Origin: Wolbachia endosymbiont of Meromenopon meropis
Lineage (GTDB): Bacteria; Pseudomonadota; Alphaproteobacteria; Rickettsiales; Anaplasmataceae
Reading direction: 5' to 3'
Length of the DNA: 64,000 nucleotides
Assembly: GCA_029784595.1 (NCBI GenBank)
Contig: JAJETZ010000002.1
Span: 141,491 to 205,490, forward strand
A program made the position numbers and the translations under genes. The notes beneath the pieces are model-generated. The model made no database searches. It had not been told where the DNA came from and saw only the letters and a list, made by a program, of their open reading frames with translations. Of the stretch, positions 55,704 through 64,000 are shown piece after piece (position 1 is the stretch's first letter; every line of letters starts with the position of its first letter).

Positions 55704-56489
55704 ATGATAATAGACTCTCATTGTCATTTGATTTATTTTTCCGATAATGAACTATTGAAAATAATTTCAAGAGCAAAGCAAAACGATGTAAATATATTAC
55801 ATAACATATGTGTGAGTATTAATGATGTTCCTAGATTGCTAAAAATTTCTTCACTGTATAATTGTATTTATTTTTCCATTGGTGTACATCCTCTCGATAT
55901 TTCTGTAGAAAAAAGTGAGTTTATACACGTTGATAAACTAGTTGAACTTACTAAAAATAAAAAAGTAATCAGTATAGGGGAAACCGGGTTAGACTTTTAT
56001 AAGTCTAGTAACAAAAATAATCAAAAAAAAAGCTTTGCATTACATATAGAAGCAGCAAGAATAACCGGATTGCCTTTAGTTGTTCACAGTAGAAATTCTG
56101 ATAATGAGATGATTGACATATTAAAATCAGAAATGAAAAACGGAACTTTTAGTGGAGTAATACACTGTTTTAATTCTTCGAAAAAGCTTGTTTATCAAGC
56201 TGTAGATTTGGGATTCTATATTTCATTTTCTGGAATTCTTACCTTTAAGAAAAATTACTTACTTAGAAAAATTGCACAAGACGTACCACGTGAGCATGTT
56301 TTAGTCGAAACAGATGCACCATATTTATCACCTCATCCTTACAGAGGAAAAAAAAACGAACCATCAATGGTAAAATATGTTGTAAATTGTTTGGCAGAGC
56401 TGTGGAATGAATCACATAACAAAGTAACAGAAATGACTACAAATAATTTTTTTAGATTATTCACCTCCACAGAGTTTGAGCTTAAATAA
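55704..56489 (+). CDS. tatD: TatD-family metal-dependent hydrolase (DNase)
   Basis: TIM-barrel metallohydrolase, generally a 3'-5' DNase in repair or DNA clearance. 261 aa. Metal ligands in IDSHCHL (His6, His8), GETGLDFYKS, VVHSRNS, GVIHCFNSS and VETDAPYLSPHPYRGK. ATG at 55704. Convergent with mdh, 17 bp apart. In many bacteria tatD follows metG; here it stands alone. Confidence 0.95.
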   Translation: MIIDSHCHLIYFSDNELLKIISRAKQNDVNILHNICVSINDVPRLLKISSLYNCIYFSIGVHPLDISVEKSEFIHVDKLVELTKNKKVISIGETGLDFYKSSNKNNQKKSFALHIEAARITGLPLVVHSRNSDNEMIDILKSEMKNGTFSGVIHCFNSSKKLVYQAVDLGFYISFSGILTFKKNYLLRKIAQDVPREHVLVETDAPYLSPHPYRGKKNEPSMVKYVVNCLAELWNESHNKVTEMTTNNFFRLFTSTEFELK

Positions 56490-56506
56490 AAATTTTGCGA
56501 AAATTG

Positions 56507-57466
56507 TCAGTTTATTTCTAAATCAATAGAAGCCAGTAATTCTTTTACTGTTTTTACGGATTGATTGAAAGCTTTTTGCTGGCTATCTTCCATATTGACT
56601 TCTAAAATTTTTTCAACTCCATTTCGTCCAATAATTACAGGAACTCCGATGAACAAATCTTTCACCCCATATTCGCCGTTAAGATAAGCAGAGCACGGTA
56701 TTATACGTCTTTTATCTTTTAAATATGATTCTAACATATATATTGCTGAAGAAGCGGGAGCATAGTACGCAGACCCAGATTTTAGTAAATCAACTACCTC
56801 TTTCCCGCCATTACGAGTGCGATTGATTATTTCATCAATTTTTTTCTTCGTTATTAGGCCCATATCAATAATTTTAGCAAGAGGAATGCCAGCAACTGAA
56901 GTACAATTAATTAGAGGTATCATGGTATCGCCATGTCCTCCAAGCACAAAAGCAGATATATCTTCAACTGAAATATTTAATTCATCTGCAAGAAAATAGC
57001 GAAAACGAGAGGAATCAAGAACTCCTCCCATTCCGACAATCATATGAGTTGAAGTACCTAAAAATTTATGCACTACTGAAACCATAGCATCCAAGGGATT
57101 AGTAATCACTATTATAAATGCATTTGGAGAATATTTTTTAATGTTTTTACTAACCTCTTCCATTACTTTAGCATTGATTTGAAGAAGATCATTCCTACTC
57201 ATTCCTGCTTTTCTCGCAGTACCAGCAGTAATTATAATTGCATCCGAGTCCTTTATATCTTCATATCTATTTGTGCCACTGATATTAATATTAAACCCAT
57301 CAGTAGATGATGATTCTGCAATATCAAGTGCTTTACCCTGCGGTATACCATCTATAATATCAAGTAAAATAACGTCGCCAAGTCCTTTAAGCGCAATTAT
57401 ATGAGCAAGAGTTCCACCTATATTTCCTGCACCAATCAACGATATTTTTTTTCTTTTTATTCCCAT
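56507..57466 (-). CDS. mdh: Malate dehydrogenase (LDH-like MDH)
   Basis: NAD-dependent oxidation of malate to oxaloacetate in the TCA cycle. 319 aa. NAD-binding [29 protein letters not shown] with substrate-binding Arg, [10 protein letters not shown], catalytic His178 in [10 protein letters not shown]. It begins 5 bp after the nuoC stop, so it is very likely co-transcribed with nuoABC, joining NADH production to its oxidation. Confidence 0.96.
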   Translation of the reverse strand: MGIKRKKISLIGAGNIGGTLAHIIALKGLGDVILLDIIDGIPQGKALDIAESSSTDGFNINISGTNRYEDIKDSDAIIITAGTARKAGMSRNDLLQINAKVMEEVSKNIKKYSPNAFIIVITNPLDAMVSVVHKFLGTSTHMIVGMGGVLDSSRFRYFLADELNISVEDISAFVLGGHGDTMIPLINCTSVAGIPLAKIIDMGLITKKKIDEIINRTRNGGKEVVDLLKSGSAYYAPASSAIYMLESYLKDKRRIIPCSAYLNGEYGVKDLFIGVPVIIGRNGVEKILEVNMEDSQQKAFNQSVKTVKELLASIDLEIN

Positions 57467-57471
57467 TTTCT

Positions 57472-58062
57472 CTACTCCTTTACATTTATTTTTGTAGTAG
57501 ATTTATCTCCATTCCTCCAAGGAGACAAATTGTTGAACATTCTTAAATCTTGTGGCAGGTCTATGGGACCATACATAACTTTTTTTGTCTCTATATTATA
57601 TCTAACTTCTTCATATCCAGTGAGAGGAAAATCCTTTAACATTGGATATCCCTTGAATCCATAATCTGTTAAGATCCTGCGTAAATCTGGATGACCAGAG
57701 AATTTTATTCCATACATATCAAACACTTCACGTTCAAACCACGAAGCTGTACTAAATATACATGAGATACTCGGAGGCGTATCATTTTCGTGCAATAGAA
57801 GCTTTATATGTATTCTAATGTTACATACAACGCTAAGTAAGTTATATATTAGTTCAAAACGCTTTTCTCTATCTGGATAATCAACTGTAAAAACATCAAT
57901 TAATAATTCAAACCTACATTTTTTACTATCGCGCAAAAAAAGTAAATCATTTTTAATATTATCCAATGATGAATACATTACAATAGTGCCATCATTTTGC
58001 TCAATACACTCACATTTAGTCTCTTTTTGTATATATTTTATAGTTCTATTTATATTGTACAT
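57472..58062 (-). CDS. nuoC: NADH-quinone oxidoreductase subunit C (30-kDa)
   Basis: Peripheral-arm subunit of respiratory complex I. 196 aa. Family signature [22 protein letters not shown] and [21 protein letters not shown]. Its ATG directly abuts the nuoB stop and the gene is 5 bp from mdh. nuoD, which often follows, is not here. Confidence 0.97.
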   Translation of the reverse strand: MYNINRTIKYIQKETKCECIEQNDGTIVMYSSLDNIKNDLLFLRDSKKCRFELLIDVFTVDYPDREKRFELIYNLLSVVCNIRIHIKLLLHENDTPPSISCIFSTASWFEREVFDMYGIKFSGHPDLRRILTDYGFKGYPMLKDFPLTGYEEVRYNIETKKVMYGPIDLPQDLRMFNNLSPWRNGDKSTTKINVKE

Positions 58063-58560
58063 TTAAGTTCGCTTTATTTTATTTTGTAGACATAACATTC
58101 CATACATTAAAGCTTCAGCACTTGGCGGACATCCAGGAACATACACATCAACTGGCACGATTCTATCGCAACCGCGAACTACTGAATAGGAATAATGATA
58201 ATAACCACCGCCATTTGCACAACTCCCCATAGAGACAACATACTTTGGATCTGTCATTTGATCATAAACCTTACGCAATGCAACTGCCATTTTATTAGTC
58301 AGTGTACCAGCAACAATCATAACGTCTGCTTGTCTCGGGCTTGCACGAAACATCATACCATACCTATCAAGATCATAACGACTAGATGCAGCGTGCATCA
58401 TCTCCACCGCGCAACATGCAAGACCAAACGTCATTGGCCACAAAGAACCAGATCTTGCCCAATTCATTATATAATCTATAAAACTACCAAATTTAGTAAC
58501 AATAAAACCGTCTTTTTTATAAGAATCCCAATTATTACTAGATAAGATTTGATCCGTCAT
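58063..58560 (-). CDS. nuoB: NADH-quinone oxidoreductase subunit B (PSST)
   Basis: Carries the N2 [4Fe-4S] cluster that reduces quinone in complex I. 165 aa. All four cluster cysteines are visible: Cys49-Cys50 in [11 protein letters not shown], Cys114 in [10 protein letters not shown] and Cys144 in [10 protein letters not shown]. Four bases from nuoA and zero from nuoC. Confidence 0.98.
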   Translation of the reverse strand: MTDQILSSNNWDSYKKDGFIVTKFGSFIDYIMNWARSGSLWPMTFGLACCAVEMMHAASSRYDLDRYGMMFRASPRQADVMIVAGTLTNKMAVALRKVYDQMTDPKYVVSMGSCANGGGYYHYSYSVVRGCDRIVPVDVYVPGCPPSAEALMYGMLCLQNKIKRT

Positions 58561-58564
58561 AAAT

Positions 58565-58918
58565 TCAATCCCACTCTAATGCACCTTTGCACCATTCATA
58601 AATAAAACCTATAGTGAGTATAGCAAGAAATATCATCATAGACCAAAATCCATTATAACTTATTTTAGATAAAGAAACAGCCCACGGAAAAAGAAAAGCA
58701 ATTTCTAAGTCAAATATTACAAATAGTATTGAAACTAAATAAAACTTGACATCAAAATTCCTTCTTGCCCTTGATAAAGGGTTAAAACCACATTCATACG
58801 CAGAAAGTTTTTCACTATTAGAATTACTTACCGCAAGGAACATTGGTAATACACTGAGCGTAAGAGATATCACAATCGATACACAAAGAAAAATCATTAT
58901 AGTCAGATACTCACCCAT
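58565..58918 (-). CDS. nuoA: NADH-quinone oxidoreductase subunit A
   Basis: Membrane-arm subunit of complex I at the quinone channel. 117 aa with three membrane helices (about 5-27, 62-82, 88-108). The conserved loop [10 protein letters not shown] precedes [23 protein letters not shown]. First gene of the nuoA-nuoB-nuoC-mdh operon. Confidence 0.97.
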   Translation of the reverse strand: MGEYLTIMIFLCVSIVISLTLSVLPMFLAVSNSNSEKLSAYECGFNPLSRARRNFDVKFYLVSILFVIFDLEIAFLFPWAVSLSKISYNGFWSMMIFLAILTIGFIYEWCKGALEWD

Positions 58919-58954
58919 TCAAGAAAAATATATATAAAAATTAAAGAATGAAAA

Positions 58955-59323
58955 TCACAAATTTACATGCTTTCCCAACCTCTTACCACCTAAAATATGC
59001 ACATGGAAATGTGACACAACTTGTTCTCCATCTTGACCATAATTAGTAACTAATCTATATCCTGTTTTTTGTAAATCATATTTATGTGTTATCTCTCTTA
59101 TAGTCCTAAAGAAGTTTACAACTTCCTTTGCAGAAGCTTTCAAAATAAAATCATCATATGAAATATATCTATCCTTCGGTATAACCAAAATATGAATTGG
59201 TGCATCAGGATATTTATCATAAAATGCTAATACATTATCATTTTCACATACTTTTTTGCAAGGCAGCTCCCCTCTTAAAATTTGAGCAAAGACGTTAGTA
59301 CTATCATAATTTCTACTGTTCAT
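58955..59323 (-). CDS. hinT: HIT-family purine nucleotide hydrolase (HinT-like)
   Basis: Histidine-triad protein that hydrolyses purine phosphoramidates and aminoacyl adenylates. 122 aa. Triad HFHVHI at His105, His107 and His109, plus the N-terminal FAQILRGELPCKKVCEND and the HILVIPK strand. It ends 36 bp before nuoA on the same strand and follows the unrecognised gene by 10 bp, so it may be transcribed with either. Confidence 0.94.
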   Translation of the reverse strand: MNSRNYDSTNVFAQILRGELPCKKVCENDNVLAFYDKYPDAPIHILVIPKDRYISYDDFILKASAKEVVNFFRTIREITHKYDLQKTGYRLVTNYGQDGEQVVSHFHVHILGGKRLGKHVNL

Positions 59324-59333
59324 ATTCTAATAG

Positions 59334-60314
59334 CTATTTTCCTCTTTTTTCTTGTTTTCTTACAAAAGGTGTAGAAGAAGAACTTTTAATTCCACTATCA
59401 AAGATATCTTTTTCAAAGAGCAAAAAATTTCCAGGCTCATCACAAACAACTTCTCTTACTTGGTTTTCTGTATTTCGTGGCGCTTTCATAACCTTGAAAG
59501 AAGCCTTTTTATTAGCTCTTATATGATACATTTCACAAGGATTAGTCATATTGTTTTGAGCAATAACTTCAATAGTCTCTAGAGACCTAAGAACGTCCGA
59601 TGACTCTCCATCATGTATTGCAATTTCTGATGAACGATCCTCCGATAAACCCTCAAGGTTTTGTAATTCATTCTGATTATGAAAGTTTCTGTACAACTTT
59701 TCTGTAAGACAATAAAGCAATTTCTGATCTGCATGATGTTTAAACTCTCCACCTGTAATTTTTCCCAATTCTTTAAGAACACGATCAACCTCATCATGAA
59801 CTTTTTGAAGAACGAGCTTTCTAACTTCTTCTGAATTACTCCGTTTATCTTCAGAAACACTTTCAAAAACTTTTTTCACAATTTTTTCAACATTAATTTC
59901 AATTACAATTTTGTTTTTCTCTTTAAATGCAAATATTCTTGAACAAGAACTTCTCTCGCTTTTTAAATTTTCTATCATAACCAGTTGATCCGAGGTCAAG
60001 CAGGGTATATCACCAATCAAAGTCTTGGATGCCAAAAACTTTATCTTGTGATCCTTACATCCCACTACCTCTAGACCTAGATTCTTGCTAGCCTCTGTTG
60101 TTTGTACATAAAGCTCATACCTACTTTCTTTTACACCAACGCCAAATGCCCTCCTTAATGAAAGAAAGGCATCACGTTTCATATCACGCCACGAAGCAAA
60201 TGGCTTCTTTATAATATAAGAAAGAGCTCCAGGAACGAGAAAAAGCAAATTTTTCATAATCTTTGTTACATTCTCATTAATCGCTGTAACCACTCTATTC
60301 CAGACATTCGCCAT
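59334..60314 (-). CDS. Unrecognised protein, candidate lineage-specific effector
   Basis: About 326 aa; no family recognised. ATG at 60314 chosen (a TTG at 60326 would add four residues); GAG lies about 8 nt upstream. One hydrophobic segment near residues 20-35 (KNLLFLVPGALSYIIKKP). The middle is Lys/Glu-rich and helical (IVIEINVEKIVKKVFESVSE, LVLQKVHDEVDRVLKELG). The last 80 residues are polar, rich in Ser/Asn, and end in the basic VRKQEKRGK, a tail compatible with a type IV secretion signal (inference). Codon use is less AT-biased than in adjacent genes. It sits between hinT and divergent murF with a tight 10-bp gap to hinT. Confidence 0.8.
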   Translation of the reverse strand: MANVWNRVVTAINENVTKIMKNLLFLVPGALSYIIKKPFASWRDMKRDAFLSLRRAFGVGVKESRYELYVQTTEASKNLGLEVVGCKDHKIKFLASKTLIGDIPCLTSDQLVMIENLKSERSSCSRIFAFKEKNKIVIEINVEKIVKKVFESVSEDKRSNSEEVRKLVLQKVHDEVDRVLKELGKITGGEFKHHADQKLLYCLTEKLYRNFHNQNELQNLEGLSEDRSSEIAIHDGESSDVLRSLETIEVIAQNNMTNPCEMYHIRANKKASFKVMKAPRNTENQVREVVCDEPGNFLLFEKDIFDSGIKSSSSTPFVRKQEKRGK

Positions 60315-60490
60315 ATATACACTCAAGCATTCCTATATTAAACATAACAACTGAATCAAAGGCAGAATATTTAAATTTACTTCTTAAGTGTAAGGCAAAT
60401 CTATAAGAATAACAACTATTATTTACACATTTTCTTGTATACAGAATTCGATATATTATTTATTGCTAATCTACTTTAAGGATAAATTAT

Positions 60491-61867
60491 ATGTTCAAAT
60501 GGAATGCAAACAATATTATTAACGCCACTAATGGAGAAGAGATAAATCGTTTTAATCCTATACATAGCTCAAATATTTCAATAGATACAAGAAAAATAAA
60601 AAAAGGTGATATATTTATTGCTCTTAAAGGAAAGAATTTTGATGGACATAATTTTTTGCATGAAGCTTTCCTTAAAGGTGCAGCAGTTGCGGTAGTAAGC
60701 GAAAATAAATATACGAATCATCTTCCATTAATTATTGTGAAAGATACTCTTAAAGCTTTGCACGATATGGCGTCGTATTATATTAAAAATGTTCTTATTG
60801 ATGCTAAAATTATCGCAATCACAGGTAGTGTTGGAAAAACTACTACAAAGGATATGATGTATACTGTTTTATCACAATACGGGATCTCTCATGCAAACGA
60901 AGAAAATTTAAATAATAATATAGGATTACCCTTAACAGTTCTCAAGGCTTCTGAAAATTGCCAATACCTAATTCTTGAAATGGGAATGAATAAAGCTTGC
61001 GAAATCAAAGAATTATCTAAGATAAGTAATCCAAATATTGCAGTCATCACAAATATAGAACATGCTCATATTGAGAATTTTTCGTCACTATTTGACGTTG
61101 GACGAGCAAAGTTGGAAGTTTTATATGGAATGAAAAATAACGGTACTTTGATTTTGAATAGAGATGATAAATATTATGATTACCTTTCATCACATGCTGA
61201 TAGCAGCATAATAAGTTTTGGTAAAGATAGAGGTGCTACTGTTCATCTATTAAACCTAATAAGAAACGATGATAAGCTAGATTTAAAAATTAGACTGAGT
61301 AATGATCTGATTATAGATTGTAACTTACCCATTCGAGGAGAGCATTTTGCATATTCTGTATTGGCCGTTGCAGCAGTTTTACAAAGTCTCGGTCTGAATT
61401 TGTCTAAATTACCACTTGCACTTAAGAATTTTAATGTAACGAAAGGCAGAGGTAATGTTCATAAAGCTACATATAATAGGAATATTGTATATTTAATTGA
61501 TGATTCTTATAACGCTAATCCTGCTTCAATGAGAGCTGCAATAAGAACTTTAGGAACATATTTAAATCAGAGAAAAGTAGCGCTACTTGGCGATATGTTG
61601 GAGCTTGGTAACAAAGGCCCAGCATTTCATAAAGAATTAGTTAACTCTATTGCAGAATATAATGTGAGTAGGGTTTACACAGTCGGTAAACTCATGTTAG
61701 AATTGCAGAGTCTTTTGCCAAGCAACATAAGAGGCACTCACTTTGACGAAGTGAATCAATTAAAAATTAATTTACCCAATATTATTCAAAATAATGATGT
61801 AATTTTAATTAAAGGATCACGTAAAATGCAAATGAATCTTATAGTGCAGAATTTTACTATAGAATAG
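60491..61867 (+). CDS. murF: UDP-N-acetylmuramoyl-tripeptide-D-alanyl-D-alanine ligase
   Basis: Adds D-Ala-D-Ala to UDP-MurNAc-tripeptide, the last cytoplasmic step of the peptidoglycan precursor. 458 aa. Mur-ligase P-loop ITGSVGKTTTKD (Gly112 to Thr118), EEENLNNNIGLPLT-type loop as NEENLNNNIGLPLTVL, LEMGMNKACEI, and the C-terminal DDSYNANPASMRAAI and LLGDMLELG. AAGGA lies 9 nt before the ATG. With mrdA, ldcA, asd and argD it supports a residual cell wall. Confidence 0.97.
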   Translation: MFKWNANNIINATNGEEINRFNPIHSSNISIDTRKIKKGDIFIALKGKNFDGHNFLHEAFLKGAAVAVVSENKYTNHLPLIIVKDTLKALHDMASYYIKNVLIDAKIIAITGSVGKTTTKDMMYTVLSQYGISHANEENLNNNIGLPLTVLKASENCQYLILEMGMNKACEIKELSKISNPNIAVITNIEHAHIENFSSLFDVGRAKLEVLYGMKNNGTLILNRDDKYYDYLSSHADSSIISFGKDRGATVHLLNLIRNDDKLDLKIRLSNDLIIDCNLPIRGEHFAYSVLAVAAVLQSLGLNLSKLPLALKNFNVTKGRGNVHKATYNRNIVYLIDDSYNANPASMRAAIRTLGTYLNQRKVALLGDMLELGNKGPAFHKELVNSIAEYNVSRVYTVGKLMLELQSLLPSNIRGTHFDEVNQLKINLPNIIQNNDVILIKGSRKMQMNLIVQNFTIE

Positions 61868-61918
61868 TAAATAAAACTATTGTAATAATTTAGCATTAAA
61901 TTATTAAAAGTTTTAATC

Positions 61919-62869
61919 ATGATAAAACGTATAGTTATTTTTGGTGGAACTGGATTTATAGGAAAATACGTAGTAAGACGTCTATCAGAAGCAGGATATT
62001 TAATAAGAATATTTACTCGTAATCAAAAAAAAGCTGCTTGTTTAAAAATATGCGGAAACTTAGGGCAAATATCAGTATTCAAAGGGGATTTTCTAAATCA
62101 AAAATCAATTTTGAAAAGCATGGAAAGATGCGATGTAGTAATAAACTTAGTTGGAATATTACATGAAACAAAAAATGGTGATTTCTATGCAGTTCATGTT
62201 AATATGGCTGAAATGATAGCAAGGGCTGCGAAAATAAAAAATATACCAATGATGATACATTTTTCTGCTATGGGAGTGGAAAATAACAAAATATCAAAAT
62301 ATGCACAAAGTAAATTTGAAGGTGAGAAAGCTGTAACTTTAGCATTCCCAGAGGCAATAATAATTAGACCTGGCCTTGTATTTGGTAGAGAAGATAGTTT
62401 TTTCAACAAATTTGCAAAATTAGCAACAATTTTTCCCTTTTTGCTTTTAATCGGTGGCGGAGCAACTAAATTTCAGCCAATATGTGTAACTGACTTAGCT
62501 GAAGTAGTATACTATATAATCAACTTCAACAAAAAAGACAAGAAAATCTACAATATAGGTGGACATAAGATTTATTCTTTTAAGAGTTTATTGGAATTTA
62601 TCTTAAAAATTACTAACAGAAAGTGCTTGTTGGTCAACATATCATTTTCAATGGCAAAATTAATAGCTTTTTTCTTGGAAAGAAGGATTATTTCCATATT
62701 ACTAAAACCTATAACAGGTAATACAAATCCGATACTTACTAGAGATCAGGTGAAAACTATGATGAGTAGCTCAATTGAAAAATCAACTGATATTGAAATA
62801 ATAAAGATTAATCCATTGTCAATGGAAACTTTTATACCAAAGTATTTAAAAATTTATAAAAAATATTAA
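61919..62869 (+). CDS. NDUFA9-like NAD(P)-binding SDR, complex I-associated
   Basis: 316 aa atypical short-chain dehydrogenase (SDR_a5). Rossmann motif FGGTGFIGKYVVRRL (Gly9 to Gly15), DVVINLVGILHE, HFSAMGVENN and SKFEGEKAV (with a modified Tyr/Lys site), IIRPGLVFGREDSFFNKF. It resembles mitochondrial NDUFA9 and its alphaproteobacterial homologues, proposed to help complex I assembly or stability. 51 bp after murF on the same strand. Confidence 0.92.
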   Translation: MIKRIVIFGGTGFIGKYVVRRLSEAGYLIRIFTRNQKKAACLKICGNLGQISVFKGDFLNQKSILKSMERCDVVINLVGILHETKNGDFYAVHVNMAEMIARAAKIKNIPMMIHFSAMGVENNKISKYAQSKFEGEKAVTLAFPEAIIIRPGLVFGREDSFFNKFAKLATIFPFLLLIGGGATKFQPICVTDLAEVVYYIINFNKKDKKIYNIGGHKIYSFKSLLEFILKITNRKCLLVNISFSMAKLIAFFLERRIISILLKPITGNTNPILTRDQVKTMMSSSIEKSTDIEIIKINPLSMETFIPKYLKIYKKY

Positions 62870-63352
62870 AAAGAAATCACAACTAGATATTATATGCAAT
62901 TTAAAGAAAATTTAAAAGATTCTAATTATAGATTTTATATATTTATGAATATATAAAGATAAAAGTTATGTATAAACAAGTAAAAGAAATGCTGTGGTTA
63001 AGTGTTAAAAAAATCTTGAAAGTAATGAGTTATGAATTTCGAAATATTAATCGAGATACATCATTAGTTTTACCTCATTTATAAAGTGAATGAACTACAA
63101 TAACTACAATGAGAAAGAGTTTTATACTACTTCCAGTCAAGTAGTGACGCTTTTGTTTTATCTACTCAACTTTAAAAGTTTCTATAAATTAAGTTTTTAC
63201 TAAGATTAAGAGTACATCATTGCAAGTAAATACTTGAGATCTATTTTTTACTTAAATTGTAAGTTATATAACTGCTCGTTATCTATTTACGTTACAAAAT
63301 AATTAAATTGACTTGATATAAAACAATCAGTAATACTTGAGTATTTTGTACT
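62870..63352. other. Noncoding gap before tRNA-Glu
   Basis: About 480 bp. A 38-codon frame (62968-63084, MYKQVKEMLWLSVKKILKVM...) lacks a ribosome site and a known relative. A hairpin CTACTT-N6-AAGTAG at 63127-63144 followed by TTTTGTTTT may end the NDUFA9-like transcript. Confidence 0.5.
63308..63336 (+). promoter_or_regulatory. Candidate promoter of tRNA-Glu
   Basis: TTGACT (63308-63313), 17-nt spacer, TAATAC (63331-63336), 16 nt upstream of the mature tRNA 5' end. Position and spacing fit a sigma70 promoter; the -10 match is moderate. Confidence 0.4.
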
Positions 63353-63424
63353 GACTCTTTCGTCTAGTGGTTAGGACATCACCCTTTCACGGTGGTAACA
63401 CGGGTTCAAATCCCGTAAGAGTCA
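63353..63424 (+). tRNA. tRNA-Glu (TTC anticodon)
   Basis: 72 nt before CCA. Acceptor arms GACTCTT (63353-63359) and AAGAGTC (63417-63423) pair fully, with discriminator A. D arm TCTAGTGGTTAGGA; anticodon arm TCACC-CTTTCAC-GGTGG with anticodon TTC at 63386-63388; T arm ACGGGTTCAAATCCCGT. CCA is not encoded (CAC follows). A T-run (63429-63438, CTTTTTTTATT) just downstream may terminate it. It is the only tRNA I see in the window. Confidence 0.98.
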
Positions 63425-63501
63425 CACTTGCTTTTTTTATTAAAACCTCTCTATCTTATTCTCCTTGAAGAATTTTAGCATAACAGTAGCTTATCTTGAT
63501 T

Positions 63502-63936
63502 TTAATATGAGAACAATCTCAATAAGAGACAAAAGGAGAAAAAAAAGGTGGGGGGTATTATTATTTTGATGTATTTATGCACTATAAAACCCCCTACTAG
63601 GAAAATAACAAGCGGAACAAGCCATAAAATATATGTATTAAATTCCAAGGGAGTAATTATAATTGAGTCTCCATAAAAATTTTTTAACTCCAGGATTATT
63701 TCCTGATTAGAATATCCATCACATATCTTTTTACGAATTGTCTTGCGTATATCGTGTGCAATTTCTGACTCTGACTCAGATAATGACTTATCGAAACATA
63801 TTGGACATTTGATTATTTCAAATAAATCATTTGCTCTCTTTTCCATGCTTTTATTCACAAGCTTGTCATCCAAAGTAAAAGCATTTATACTTAACTGAAA
63901 TACCACCGTAAAAACCAGACTAATTAATACTTTCAT
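63502..63936 (-). CDS. ccmH: Cytochrome c biogenesis protein CcmH (CycL-like)
   Basis: Periplasm-facing thiol protein that prepares apocytochrome c for haem attachment. 144 aa: signal peptide at 1-20, then the family helix bundle with the redox pair Cys44-Cys47 in IKCPICFDKSLSES (usual form RCPVCQGQSI), EIAHDIRKTIRKKI, and a C-terminal membrane segment (about 100-125). The start overlaps the preceding frame (ccmG tail) by 17 nt. The Gln-Gly-Gln of the usual motif is replaced by Phe-Asp-Lys. Confidence 0.92.
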   Translation of the reverse strand: MKVLISLVFTVVFQLSINAFTLDDKLVNKSMEKRANDLFEIIKCPICFDKSLSESESEIAHDIRKTIRKKICDGYSNQEIILELKNFYGDSIIITPLEFNTYILWLVPLVIFLVGGFIVHKYIKIIIPPTFFFSFCLLLRLFSY

Positions 63937-64000
63937 TTTTAATCAACTTGTTAATTTGATCTAGTTCGTTCATAAAATCATTAACAGATAATTTCCCAAT
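63920..64000 (-). CDS. ccmG: C-terminal tail of a gene upstream of ccmH, probably ccmG/dsbE (partial)
   Basis: The last 26 codons of a minus-strand gene end with TAG at 63920-63922: IGKLSVNDFMNELDQINKLI and KNESIN. It overlaps the ccmH start by 17 nt, the usual ccmG-ccmH order, and a terminal IG-(K/P)-L-(S/T)...L..(L/I)I is typical of CcmG/DsbE thioredoxins. The identification rests mainly on context. Confidence 0.55.
   Translation of the reverse strand: MGKLSVNDFMNELDQINKLIKNESIN

Noticed and set aside
1..64000. CRISPR arrays, insertion sequences and additional tRNAs
   Set aside because: No regularly spaced repeats, transposase motifs or second T-arm consensus were seen on either strand.

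Overview
The window reads as a stretch of chromosome from a very AT-rich, reduced intracellular alphaproteobacterium of the order Rickettsiales. The gene set (PpsR-type regulator, short ProS without an editing insertion, PrtD-type exporter ATPase, scattered nuoABC, NDUFA9-like SDR, fused IspDF, Asd, ArgD, CcmGH) looks closer to Anaplasmataceae or Midichloriaceae-like lineages than to Rickettsia, because the isoprenoid (MEP) pathway is retained. I cannot name a species. Summing the called genes gives only about 56 % coding. Compact housekeeping clusters sit between gene deserts of 1.2-3.7 kb with almost no recognisable remains.

Layout. 1-3.6 kb (minus strand): an accessory two-gene island. The upstream gene (about 408 aa) has no recognised fold but carries an EPVYAT motif like the tyrosine-phosphorylated EPIYA motifs of translocated effectors. 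The downstream gene is open for 690 codons and runs off the left edge. It combines an OTU-like cysteine protease domain, a Ulp1/C48-like protease domain with a visible H-D-Q-C constellation, and C-terminal 62-residue repeats. This is the most exciting locus here: a probable host-directed deubiquitinase/deSUMOylase effector, in an order that recalls the cifA-cifB toxin/antidote pairs. 5.5-7.3 kb: dnaG. 10.1-13.3 kb: argD, divergent from a membrane histidine kinase and bcp. 17-20.4 kb: mrdA, proS, acpS. 20.8-28.1 kb: elbB, pepA, a decayed intradiol-dioxygenase-like exported protein, an FtsB/DivIC protein, rpmJ, ppsR, truA, dnaN. 31.7-33.4 kb: lipB-ldcA. 36-37.9 kb: Nfu-type Fe-S carrier and hisS. 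41.5-45.8 kb: tsaD, prtD, phosphohexomutase. 47.5-54.5 kb: ispDF, asd, tyrS, rsfS separated by deserts. 55.7-64 kb: tatD, mdh, nuoC-B-A, a HIT protein, a lineage-specific protein, murF, NDUFA9-like SDR, tRNA-Glu, ccmH and the tail of ccmG.

Together the housekeeping genes cover replication (dnaG, dnaN), translation (proS, hisS, tyrS, truA, tsaD, rsfS, rpmJ, tRNA-Glu), aerobic respiration and its cofactors (nuoABC, mdh, NDUFA9-like, ccmGH, lipB, Nfu) and a residual envelope programme (asd/argD for diaminopimelate, murF, mrdA, ldcA, ispDF). Host interaction is represented by the left-edge pair, the PrtD exporter ATPase and the unrecognised protein at 59.3-60.3 kb.
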